Shown here: positions 5,551-12,873 of the stretch, piece by piece
Layout of the letters: the number at the start of each line of letters is the position of its first letter
Position numbering within the stretch: the first letter of the stretch is position 1
DNA from: Candidatus Saccharimonadota bacterium
GTDB taxonomy: Bacteria > Patescibacteriota > Saccharimonadia > Saccharimonadales > Saccharimonadaceae
Assembly: GCA_017545595.1 (NCBI GenBank)
Contig: JAFWLO010000003.1
Span: 1-48,597 of the forward strand
Length of the DNA stretch: 48,597 nucleotides
Direction of reading: 5' to 3'
Made by a program: the position numbers and the translations under genes
Notes under the pieces: generated by a model
Database searches by the model: none
Told to the model about the DNA's origin: nothing
What the model saw: only the letters and a program-made list of their open reading frames with translations

Positions 5551-6768
5551 ATGATTAAGAGAAAAACTTATTTAGATAGAGTTATGGCCTTCGCTGATGC
5601 CGATTTGATAAAAATCTTGGTTGGCATTCGTCGCGCCGGCAAATCTTCTATCCTAACCGGAGTGGAGAACGCCCTTCTTCGCGGTCGTCATGTCGCTAAG
5701 AATAACATTATAAAAATCAACTTCGAAGATCTCGATTATCTCGATATTTCCACGAAGTCTGATTTTCTTAAGCTTGTGCGACCCTTTGTTGGAGACAGGA
5801 CCGAAAAAAAATATTTTCTTCTCGACGAAGTTCAGCGTATCGACGGTTGGGATGAAGTCGTCAACGGTCTTCGCGTAGCTGGAGCCGATGTCTATCTTAC
5901 CGGGTCGAACTCTAAACTTCTCTCGAAGGAACTCTCGACCTATCTCACTGGTCGTTTTATCAATACTCAAGTTTTCCCCCTTAACTTCTCTGAATATCTC
6001 GATTTCCGACGCGCTTCCGGAGCTGAGCTAAAAACTCTCAGTGAAGAGTTCAAGGCGTTTATGGAGCGTGGCGGTTTTCCGGCGCTCCACACCTCCGAGA
6101 GAAGCCTTTCCGAATGTGACGAATATATTCGTGACGTTTATTCTACCATCATCTTCCGTGACCTCGTCGAGCGACACAAAATCCGCAATACAGAACTCCT
6201 TACGCGCATTGTTAAATATATTTTTGACAATATCGGGAATCTATTTTCCGCTAAGTCTGTCGCTGACTTTCTTAAATCCGAACAACGAACCCTGTCCATC
6301 GAAACTATCTATAATTATCTCAAATGGCTCGAGGAAGTCTTTGTTATTTTCCGCGTTCCGCGCACTGATCTTCGAGGTAAGAGCATTCTAAAAATGCAGG
6401 AAAAATTCTATCTCGGAGATATCGGTTTTCTTTATGCCGTCAACGGTCGTAACAGGTCGTACTCCTCTGGCGTTCTAGAAAATATCGTCTTCTGCGATTT
6501 GGTTTCTAAAGGATATGACGTTAAAATCGGCAAAAATGGAGATAAGGAAATCGACTTTGTTGCCGAGCGGCAAGGCGAGAAGCTTTATCTTCAAATATGC
6601 GAAACTTTAAAGGGTGAATCTACGCGCGAACGAGAGTTTTCCGCATTCGAGGGTATAAATGACAATTTCCCAAAATACGTCCTCGTCGGCGATAAATCTT
6701 CCATTCCTGCTTCAAAAAACGGAATTTCTGCTGTATATCTTCCAGATTTTCTTCTCTCTTTACGATAA
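5551..6768 (+). CDS. AAA-family ATPase with DUF4143 domain
   Basis: 405 aa. The N-terminal AAA_14 domain has Walker A GIRRAGKSS near residue 25, Walker B YFLLDEVQ near residue 90, a sensor VYLTGSNSKLLS near residue 115, and the GRF.N.QVFPLNFSEYL region typical of the family. After a middle helical part, a DUF4143 (PD-(D/E)xK-like) C-terminal domain carries LENIVFCDLVSKGYDV and KEIDFVAER. Members are widespread in reduced genomes and their biochemical role is unsettled. The gene sits exactly between FISUMP cassettes 4 and 5, starting 74 nt after one and ending 8 nt before the other. A second, divergent paralogue is at 32395-33738. Confidence 0.92.
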   Translation: MIKRKTYLDRVMAFADADLIKILVGIRRAGKSSILTGVENALLRGRHVAKNNIIKINFEDLDYLDISTKSDFLKLVRPFVGDRTEKKYFLLDEVQRIDGWDEVVNGLRVAGADVYLTGSNSKLLSKELSTYLTGRFINTQVFPLNFSEYLDFRRASGAELKTLSEEFKAFMERGGFPALHTSERSLSECDEYIRDVYSTIIFRDLVERHKIRNTELLTRIVKYIFDNIGNLFSAKSVADFLKSEQRTLSIETIYNYLKWLEEVFVIFRVPRTDLRGKSILKMQEKFYLGDIGFLYAVNGRNRSYSSGVLENIVFCDLVSKGYDVKIGKNGDKEIDFVAERQGEKLYLQICETLKGESTREREFSAFEGINDNFPKYVLVGDKSSIPASKNGISAVYLPDFLLSLR

Positions 6769-6776
6769 TTCTACGC

Positions 6777-7046
6777 TTCTTTAACCTCTTCGACTCAACG
6801 CTATCTATGAATGTAGGAAGCAACTTAACCAGAGCCGATTCCGGTATTCTCTCTGAACCGTTTGCGTTTTCTAGTAGTGGCGCCTATATCTGGCACTCTA
6901 CTGCCCTTCACGGTAGGAGTTCGAGCGGCAACTACTGGTCTTCGCATACTTACTCTACCACGGGCTCCCACTACCAGGTCTTCTATTCTACGGGCTTCTA
7001 TCCTCAGGATGGGTACCGCAAGGGCTACGGCTTTACAGTTCGTTGT
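6777..7046 (+). repeat. FISUMP cassette 5
   Basis: A complete 270-nt unit with the same left boundary sequence as cassettes 1 and 2 and the same 240-nt body. The variable codons read S, A, I, H, A, H, G, N, H, G, D, R, again with conserved third bases. After the Cys codon it continues for 8 codons (VAFIEKLLK) to TAA. It starts 8 nt after the ATPase stop codon and has no promoter of its own. It could be co-transcribed with the ATPase but has no ribosome site at the internal ATG (6807). Confidence 0.8.
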
Positions 7047-7131
7047 GTGGCTTTTATAGAAAAACTGCTTAAATAATTCCCTGCATGAGATGACTAAGTC
7101 TAGGCGGATGTTTATGATATACTTAGAGCAT

Positions 7132-7929
7132 ATGTTTAGTAATTATAGCGTAAAAGACAACAACAGAGCCGAGGAGACGGCGAGGAATACGGAACTATCG
7201 TTTGCGGACAAATTTACTAGAGGATACCAGACGAGAAATCGCGAGGAAATTGAGGCCGTCAAAGCGCAAATGAAACACGAAATACCTCGGCGAGAAGTTA
7301 TGTTGTTTGATTCTAGAAAACAAACGGAAAAATATCAGAGAGAAATGACGTTCGAAAAAGGTAAGGTTTTTAGAGAGACGAAAGAGCAACTTAAAGAGAT
7401 TTTTAGCGAGGGGGCGGAATTGCTCTATACCAGGGGGATTTATCAGAGTGTCTCGGACGGAATCCTAAAAACGCTCGGAGTTCCGGAAGAAAACTTACCG
7501 CCGGTTCGGATTATTTCTAGCGAACGGGAGCTCCAAAAATTCAAATTCTCGGGGAGGCCGAGAGGGAGATTTTTAGAGCCCGACGCAAAAAAGGCAAGAA
7601 ACCAGCTCGAGAAAGAAAACGGACGAATCGACATCTTTCTGCCGAACTTCGGGGAGGATTTGAGTCCGGAAGTGGTGTTTGGGACGCTTGCGCACGAATG
7701 TTTTCACGCATATCAAAACAGCAAGGTCGGTCAGAAAATTCCGCCAGATGATTTTGGAGACGCGGTGGCGGCGGCTGCGTATGTTCGCGGAAAACAAGAA
7801 TACGTCGCAGCAAAACGAAACCACGTCAGTTACGAAAGACAGGGGTACGAAGTTTCTGCGAAGGAGTTCGGAAAGAATACCGTTGCGACGACGATGAGAG
7901 TTTTGAACGAAGCGATGCGAGAAGCCTAA
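7132..7929 (+). CDS. HEXXH putative metallopeptidase, unknown family
   Basis: 265 aa from the ATG at 7132. This start is preferred over the in-frame ATG at 7090 because an extended -10 (TGATATACT, 7115-7123) lies 8 nt before it, giving a leaderless message. The N-terminal half is charged and predicted helical (KQTEKYQREMTFEKGKVF). The C-terminal half contains TLAHECFHAYQ near residue 185, a HEXXH zinc site, and further on YEVSAKEFG, where the Glu could be the third ligand. There is no signal peptide, so it would be cytoplasmic or exported by an unseen route. The gene ends the accessory island and overlaps the convergent PAP2 gene by 4 nt. Confidence 0.75.
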   Translation: MFSNYSVKDNNRAEETARNTELSFADKFTRGYQTRNREEIEAVKAQMKHEIPRREVMLFDSRKQTEKYQREMTFEKGKVFRETKEQLKEIFSEGAELLYTRGIYQSVSDGILKTLGVPEENLPPVRIISSERELQKFKFSGRPRGRFLEPDAKKARNQLEKENGRIDIFLPNFGEDLSPEVVFGTLAHECFHAYQNSKVGQKIPPDDFGDAVAAAAYVRGKQEYVAAKRNHVSYERQGYEVSAKEFGKNTVATTMRVLNEAMREA

Positions 7930-8579
7930 GACTTTTCGGGAAGGAAGGCGAGAGCAAACTTGAAGAAAGAGAGGAGCGTCGCGGAAATCAGGACGCCGCC
8001 GAGAATGTCGGTCGTCCAGTGGACACCAGAGATAAGGCGGCCGACGACAATAATCAGCGCGACAACCCACGAAAAAGTCCAGACAAGGGACTTTTTTCTT
8101 GAATCTTCAAGAAGGAGGGAGGCCTCAATCGAGGCAGAAAAAGCGAGACAAATCGAAAGAAGGGTATGAGACGAAGGATAAGAGGGTTCAAGGACTCCAT
8201 CCATGAGAATCGGGCGGAAGTTTACGACAAAATGCTCGAAGAGGACAAAAACCAGAGCGACGAGACAGTAGAACGCCCCGAGAACGAAGAGGCTTTTTTC
8301 TACCTTTTTTAGGGATTTTTCCTTAAAAAGCTGATAGAGGCCAATAAAGAGAAAAATCGGAACGGAGAGAAAAGCCATACCAAGGAAGACGTCGGTCACA
8401 GTCCCGAAAGCAGGGTTTTCTCCGAGAAATTCATGGACGGAGGAATTTAATGAGGCAAAGCCAACGAGAGAGCCTTCCGGCCCGACGGGGCGAACGTCAA
8501 AAGTCTTGACAAGAAAAGTGAAGACGACAGACGCAACAAAGAGAAAAACAGAGAGAAAAAGCCATTTTTTCTTGTTCAT
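7926..8579 (-). CDS. PAP2-family membrane phosphatase
   Basis: 217 aa with about six hydrophobic helices. The three PAP2 acid phosphatase motifs are seen: motif 1 as NFRPIL near residue 123, motif 2 as YPSSHTLL near residue 136, and motif 3 as GRLISGVHWTTDILGG near residue 184 (Arg, His, Asp present). The first lysine of the usual K-x6-RP motif is Glu here, which is unusual. The family dephosphorylates lipid pyrophosphates, and undecaprenyl-diphosphate recycling for cell-wall synthesis is the likeliest role. It may be monocistronic; the upstream gene is 39 nt away on the same strand. Confidence 0.85.
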   Translation of the reverse strand: MNKKKWLFLSVFLFVASVVFTFLVKTFDVRPVGPEGSLVGFASLNSSVHEFLGENPAFGTVTDVFLGMAFLSVPIFLFIGLYQLFKEKSLKKVEKSLFVLGAFYCLVALVFVLFEHFVVNFRPILMDGVLEPSYPSSHTLLSICLAFSASIEASLLLEDSRKKSLVWTFSWVVALIIVVGRLISGVHWTTDILGGVLISATLLSFFKFALAFLPEKS

Positions 8580-8618
8580 TAGGATTATTTTATCATGGAA
8601 TTTTAGCGTTTTCTAGAG

Positions 8619-9617
8619 TTATTTCAACGGGAGCCATTCGACGAGATGGAAGTCTGAGCCGGTTACGGCGGCGCCAGCGAGGAGAGGAGAGAAATTTGCT
8701 TTGAGAGCTGGGGAGTATTTAAGGAAAGATTCAGCCGCAAAAGTCATTTGGTTGAGTTTTTTATCTGTAATCATCTCGAGAGCAGTTCCCCGTTCAAAAG
8801 TTTTGCGATATTTTACTTCCGTGAAATATATTTTATCCTCAAAAGTCGAAATAATATCGATTTCGTAAAATTTTGTGCGATGATTTCTAGAGACAATAAC
8901 GTGGCCGGATTTTTCTAAGAAGTCAGCGACGACGGATTCGGCTCGATCTCCGACGGATTTTGAGGTTTTTAGAGAAAGCTTTTTGGATGAATCTTGAGGA
9001 GAATCGGAGCTCGATTCGCCAACAAGAGCTTTTATCGGAGCGAAAGAAAAACGATGTTCAGGGCAAGGGCCGAGGTTAATCAGAGCGGATTTATGAGCAG
9101 AGGTGCCGTAACCGACGTGTTTTTCAAAACCATAGCCGGGGTAGATTTCGGATAGAGACTCCATATATTCGTCACGGGCGACTTTCGCTATAATTGAGGC
9201 GGCGGAGACTTCTTTAATAAGAAAATCGGCTTTTTTAAGGTTTTCTACATAGTTTTCTAGAGGAGTTCCGGCGAGGAAATTTATCGTTCCGTCGATAATA
9301 ATCTCCGAGAAGGGGACTTTTTTGAGCTTTATTTCGGAAACGGCGCGACGAGTGGCTAGTTTTAAGGAGGCTGAAAGACCGAGGGCGTCAATTTCTCGAC
9401 TCGAGACCCAGCCTAGGCCGGTCGCGAGGGATTTTTCGAGAATTTCAGAGGAATATTCTTTGCGCTTTTTAGGGGTGAGCTTTTTAGAATCGGTCAATTT
9501 TTCGGTCCAGGCAGGAAGTTCGGAGTTTTCGTCGCGCGGGAGAACACAGGCGCCAATAACAAGAGGACCTGCCCAGGGACCTCGCCCGACTTCGTCAATG
9601 CCTAGAATAAGTTTCAT
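8619..9617 (-). CDS. rnhB: Fused ribonuclease HII - YraN-like nuclease
   Basis: 332 aa. Residues 1-200 are RNase HII: GIDEVGRGPWAGPL at the start (catalytic Asp and Glu), EIIIDGT near residue 107, and SAASIIAKVARDEYM with GYGF.KHVGYGTSAH further on. A Ser/Lys-rich linker (GESSSDSPQDSS) follows. Residues 225-332 are a YraN/UPF0102 domain with GDRAESVVADFL, YEIDII and FTEVKYR, the PD-(D/E)xK nuclease pattern. The genes are normally neighbours (rnhB-yraN) and are fused here. The ATG at 9617 is chosen because the TATAAT at 9629-9624 sits 6 nt before it; a longer frame from 9632 would start inside the promoter. The protein removes ribonucleotides from DNA. Confidence 0.93.
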   Translation of the reverse strand: MKLILGIDEVGRGPWAGPLVIGACVLPRDENSELPAWTEKLTDSKKLTPKKRKEYSSEILEKSLATGLGWVSSREIDALGLSASLKLATRRAVSEIKLKKVPFSEIIIDGTINFLAGTPLENYVENLKKADFLIKEVSAASIIAKVARDEYMESLSEIYPGYGFEKHVGYGTSAHKSALINLGPCPEHRFSFAPIKALVGESSSDSPQDSSKKLSLKTSKSVGDRAESVVADFLEKSGHVIVSRNHRTKFYEIDIISTFEDKIYFTEVKYRKTFERGTALEMITDKKLNQMTFAAESFLKYSPALKANFSPLLAGAAVTGSDFHLVEWLPLK

Positions 9618-9623
9618 GATTGA

Positions 9624-9629
9624 ATTATA
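9624..9629 (-). promoter_or_regulatory. -10 box, leaderless rnhB-yraN
   Basis: Minus-strand TATAAT with a 6-nt gap to the ATG at 9617. Confidence 0.65.
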
Positions 9630-9655
9630 CAATGGATTTTTTAGAAAAATTAGAT

Positions 9656-9661
9656 TATAAT
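9656..9661 (+). promoter_or_regulatory. -10 box of the beta-lactamase-like gene
   Basis: TATAAT with 13 nt to the ATG at 9675, predicting a leader of about 6 nt. It lies back to back with the rnhB promoter. Confidence 0.55.
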
Positions 9662-9674
9662 TAGCATAAGCTAA

Positions 9675-11087
9675 ATGGTCAGAAAAGCAAGAAAAGACGC
9701 GGGAAAGCCTAAAAAATCGGTTTCTAGCAAAAAAACTTCAAAAAAATCGCAAAAAGTACGAGCAAAAGCATCGAAATTTGAGCTGTTTTTGAAGTCTGTG
9801 CTGGTTATTTTTGACCTTGTTCTTTTCGGAGGGCTTGCAGGGTTTTGGATTTTTGAGTTTTATCTCATGGAGAATGCCGAGATTCATTTTGAGCTTGTCG
9901 GGGATCGGAACATAGAGATGAAAACCGGCGAAAAATTCGAGGAACCGGGTTATTCTGCGGAATATTGCACGAGACTCGGATGCTACGATATCTCGGGGTA
10001 TGTCAGCTACGTCATAAACAACGCTGGAGATTTTAGCGAGAGCAGAGCGGGAGAATACGCAGTTTTTTACGAGTTACAATACCAAAACTGGGTAAAGAAT
10101 TGGAACTTGAACGAGGCTCGGACGGTCGCGATTTATGATGATATCCCGCCAAAAATCAACTTAGCCGGGGACACAGTGATTGGGATTTATGAGGGGGACG
10201 GGTATGAGGAGCCTGGATTCTCGGCTGAAGACGAAGGCGACGGAGATTTGACAAGCAAGGTCGAGACGAGCGGAGGGGTCGATTCTGGGACGCCTGGAGT
10301 TTATAAAGTTAATTATGCCGTCACAGATAGAGCCGGGAACCGAACAGAAGCGAACAGATATGTGTTCGTATATAAGAGGTGGTACACGGCGAGTCCGACG
10401 CCGACAAAAAGCTTCGACGATCTTGTGAATTATATCCAGAATATGGGGTGGGATATGAGCTTTGGGTATAAAAATTTTGAGAATGGGAAGTCCTACACAT
10501 TCCAGGGGGATAAGGTTTATTATGGGGCGAGTTTAGTGAAGACAATCGACGCGATGTATGCTTATGAGAAGACGGATGTCGATTCAGGGACAGCGGCGAT
10601 AATCAGGGGAGCTATCACTTATAGCAACAATGGCTCGCACAAAACGTTGGTTGATAAATATGGGGCGGAAAATCTCCGAAACTATGCGAGCGAGATTGGG
10701 ATGAAACATCATCTTCGGGGGTCGGCGATTTATGGAGACACTTATTATTTCTGCGACACAACGGTCGATGACCAGCTTGCAGAATGGAGTCATCTCTGGG
10801 AGCTCATAAATACAAATCCACGAGGCGGAGAGCTTAGTCGATATTTTATAAATAATTATTGGGATAATTTGAGTTTTTCTGGGAGTCCGACGCATATGTA
10901 TAAAAACGGACTTTATGGGAATAATTATCATGAGGTCGGGATTATGTTCGCGGATAGTCCGTATGAGGTTGCGATTTTGTCAACGGAGGGGTGGAGAAAA
11001 AATAGCACAACAATCGTGAAGGATATTTCTCATAGAATTTATATGATAAATCAGCTTGTTGCGAGCGGAGAGGAGCTGGGGGAATAG
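9675..11087 (+). CDS. Surface-anchored Ig-like and class A beta-lactamase-fold protein
   Basis: 470 aa. A Lys-rich cytoplasmic N-terminus of about 40 residues precedes one membrane helix (about 42-65). Two DUF5011/bacterial Ig-like domains follow (about 70-150 and 155-230); the second has the typical EEPGFSAEDEGDGDLTSKV opening and YAVTDRAGN end. The C-terminal domain (about 245-470) resembles class A beta-lactamases/serine DD-peptidases: SxxK as GASLVKT near 285, SNN as YSNNGS near 315 and KNG in MYKNGL near 415. The last is a variant of KTG. It is probably an external peptidoglycan-acting or host-interacting serine hydrolase rather than a resistance enzyme. It is the only rightward gene in a leftward block. 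Confidence 0.85.
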   Translation: MVRKARKDAGKPKKSVSSKKTSKKSQKVRAKASKFELFLKSVLVIFDLVLFGGLAGFWIFEFYLMENAEIHFELVGDRNIEMKTGEKFEEPGYSAEYCTRLGCYDISGYVSYVINNAGDFSESRAGEYAVFYELQYQNWVKNWNLNEARTVAIYDDIPPKINLAGDTVIGIYEGDGYEEPGFSAEDEGDGDLTSKVETSGGVDSGTPGVYKVNYAVTDRAGNRTEANRYVFVYKRWYTASPTPTKSFDDLVNYIQNMGWDMSFGYKNFENGKSYTFQGDKVYYGASLVKTIDAMYAYEKTDVDSGTAAIIRGAITYSNNGSHKTLVDKYGAENLRNYASEIGMKHHLRGSAIYGDTYYFCDTTVDDQLAEWSHLWELINTNPRGGELSRYFINNYWDNLSFSGSPTHMYKNGLYGNNYHEVGIMFADSPYEVAILSTEGWRKNSTTIVKDISHRIYMINQLVASGEELGE

Positions 11088-11181
11088 ATGTCGAGGACAG
11101 GGGTAGGTCGAGGGAAGCCGAGAAGTTGGGGCGTTGTTTAGGGCGTTTTTAAGGAGCCAAGATAAGAAACAAGGAGATTAA

Positions 11182-11207
11182 AAAATCCGGAACTTAGTCC
11201 CGGATTT
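11182..11207 (-). terminator. Intrinsic terminator of rplS
   Basis: On the minus strand AAATCCGG, a 9-nt loop and CCGGATTT followed by TTT. Confidence 0.8.
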
Positions 11208-11227
11208 ATAAGGCTGGTTTGAGTTTT

Positions 11228-11707
11228 CTATTCTTCGGGTTCGGCGGAACCTTTAGGGTTTTTCGCTTCCTCGAGGGTTTCTGTGGAGTTTTCTTCGGAC
11301 TCGAGAACTTTTTCTGCTTCTTTTTCAGGGGCAAGGGTGTTCACGGCGACACGGTCGAAGTCCTTCGCAACGAGACGAGCGGACTTTCCGGAGCGTTCGC
11401 GGAGGTAAGAAAGGTTGTTTCGGCGGACTTTTGCGCGCTTGACAATTTCTACCTTCTCAACAAGAGGAGAGTGAAGGAGGAAGGATTTTTCAACACCAAC
11501 TCCAGAAGCGATTTTTCGGACGACGATTCGGGCAGTATGAGACTCTTTTCTCTCGACACGAATAACGATGCCTTCAAAAACTTGGAGACGGAATTTTTCG
11601 CCTTCTTTGATTTTTTGAGTGACCTTCACAGTGTCACCGGAGCGAACATCGACGACGGCTTTCTTTTTCTGGGCTTCGCCAATTTTTTGTAATATAGAAA
11701 AACTCAT
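11228..11707 (-). CDS. rplS: 50S ribosomal protein L19
   Basis: 159 aa. The core (about 115 residues) has the family pattern DVRSGDTVKVTQKIKEG, FEGIVI, VRKIASGVGVEK and the basic KRAKVRRNNLSYLRER near the subunit interface. A Glu/Ser/Pro-rich tail of about 40 residues follows, an extension most L19 proteins lack. The start at 11707 has AAAGG 7 nt upstream. A longer frame begins at a TTG at 11731 without a ribosome site. It lies 78 nt after ruvA. Confidence 0.95.
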   Translation of the reverse strand: MSFSILQKIGEAQKKKAVVDVRSGDTVKVTQKIKEGEKFRLQVFEGIVIRVERKESHTARIVVRKIASGVGVEKSFLLHSPLVEKVEIVKRAKVRRNNLSYLRERSGKSARLVAKDFDRVAVNTLAPEKEAEKVLESEENSTETLEEAKNPKGSAEPEE

Positions 11708-11784
11708 TTTATAACCTTTATTTTTAGACAATTACAAACATTTTATCATATTTTCCCGAAAAAGAAAAGAGGAAAAGAGAGAAA

Positions 11785-12363
11785 TCAACGATTTTTAAGG
11801 GCGAGACGGATACGTTCGTCAACCGGGAGCGAAGAATCGACGTTTTCGAGAGCGGAAGTAGCTTCTTTTAGAGGGAAACCGAGAGCAATAAGTGCGTCAA
11901 GAGCTTCGTCGTTTTCGGGCTTTTGGTTCGGAACATTCGCGATAGTTGCGCCATAATGAGACGGAATACCAACCTTGTCGCGGAGATCGACGATAACACG
12001 CTCGGCAGACTTCTTCCCTACTCCAGCAGCTTTCGAAACAAAAGCAGAGTCGGCGTTTGCGATAGCATTTCGGACTTCTTCGGGAGCGGCGAGGGACAAA
12101 ATAGAAATTGCTGCCTTCGGACCGATTCCGTTTACGGTTATGAGGAGCTCAAAAAGTTTTTTCGCAGCGAGGGAGGTGAAACCAAAGAGAGATTCGTCCT
12201 GCTCGCGGACTTGATGGTAGGTGTAGAATTTTATTTCGTCACCGAGATTTACGGATTCGTAATCGAGAGAAGTGATAGTAATTTCGTATCCGACCCCAGA
12301 GACGTCGACAATGACGGAGTTGTTGAATTTTTCGGCAAGAACGCCTTTTATGTGTGCAATCAT
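11785..12363 (-). CDS. ruvA: Holliday junction branch-migration protein RuvA
   Basis: 192 aa. The N-terminal OB fold begins MIAHIKGVLAEK. A tandem helix-hairpin-helix domain has VNGIGPKAAISILS and AAGVGKKSAERVIVDL. The C-terminal three-helix domain (DEALDALIALGFP) contacts RuvB. It forms the tetramer that holds four-way junctions. It starts 3 nt after the ruvC stop and is translationally linked to it. No ruvB is present in the window. Confidence 0.96.
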   Translation of the reverse strand: MIAHIKGVLAEKFNNSVIVDVSGVGYEITITSLDYESVNLGDEIKFYTYHQVREQDESLFGFTSLAAKKLFELLITVNGIGPKAAISILSLAAPEEVRNAIANADSAFVSKAAGVGKKSAERVIVDLRDKVGIPSHYGATIANVPNQKPENDEALDALIALGFPLKEATSALENVDSSLPVDERIRLALKNR

Positions 12364-12366
12364 AGG

Positions 12367-12873
12367 TTAATTATAGCGCGTTTCGTGCTCCGTATCGCCG
12401 TTTCGGGAGAACATGGAGTGGACGATAGCGGCAGCGACAGCGTCAGAGGCGTCGTCGGGCTTAATAATTTCGGGGAGCTTTAGATGGAGGCGAACCATTT
12501 CTTGCATTTGCTTTTTGTCGGCATGGCCATAGCCGGTCATAGCTTTTTTAATTTCGTTCGGAGAATATTCAAAAATCGGTAGTTTTTCTTGGCCAGCGAC
12601 GAGCAAAACGACTCCGCGGGCTTCGGCGACGGATATGCCTGTGGTGATATTTTGCATGAAAAAAAGCTTCTCAATCGACACGCAATCGGGCTTATCTTCG
12701 GAAATTATATCATGAAGTGAATTAAAAATATCGAGGAGACGTTCGGGAAGGGGAGTATGAGGAGGAGTAGCAATAACGCCCGAATCAAGGAGTCTAAGGG
12801 GGCCTTTTTTCGGGAAGTCTATTACTCCGAAGCCACAAATACCCGTCCCGGGGTCGACGCCTAGGATTTTCAT
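12367..12873 (-). CDS. ruvC: Holliday junction endonuclease RuvC
   Basis: 168 aa, RNase H fold. It begins ILGVDPGTGICGFG (catalytic Asp near residue 6), has SIEKLFFMQN (catalytic Glu near 66), and ends with KPDDASDAVAAAI, supplying the last two acidic residues near 138-141. All four carboxylates are present, so it should cut junctions. Its start is directly adjacent to the radA stop. Confidence 0.96.
   Translation of the reverse strand: MKILGVDPGTGICGFGVIDFPKKGPLRLLDSGVIATPPHTPLPERLLDIFNSLHDIISEDKPDCVSIEKLFFMQNITTGISVAEARGVVLLVAGQEKLPIFEYSPNEIKKAMTGYGHADKKQMQEMVRLHLKLPEIIKPDDASDAVAAAIVHSMFSRNGDTEHETRYN

Noticed and set aside
4291-7046. CRISPR array or tandem duplicated gene family
   Set aside because: Units are 270 bp, unevenly spaced and encode a protein domain, with no short repeats or spacers. 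There are no gene starts to make them a gene family.
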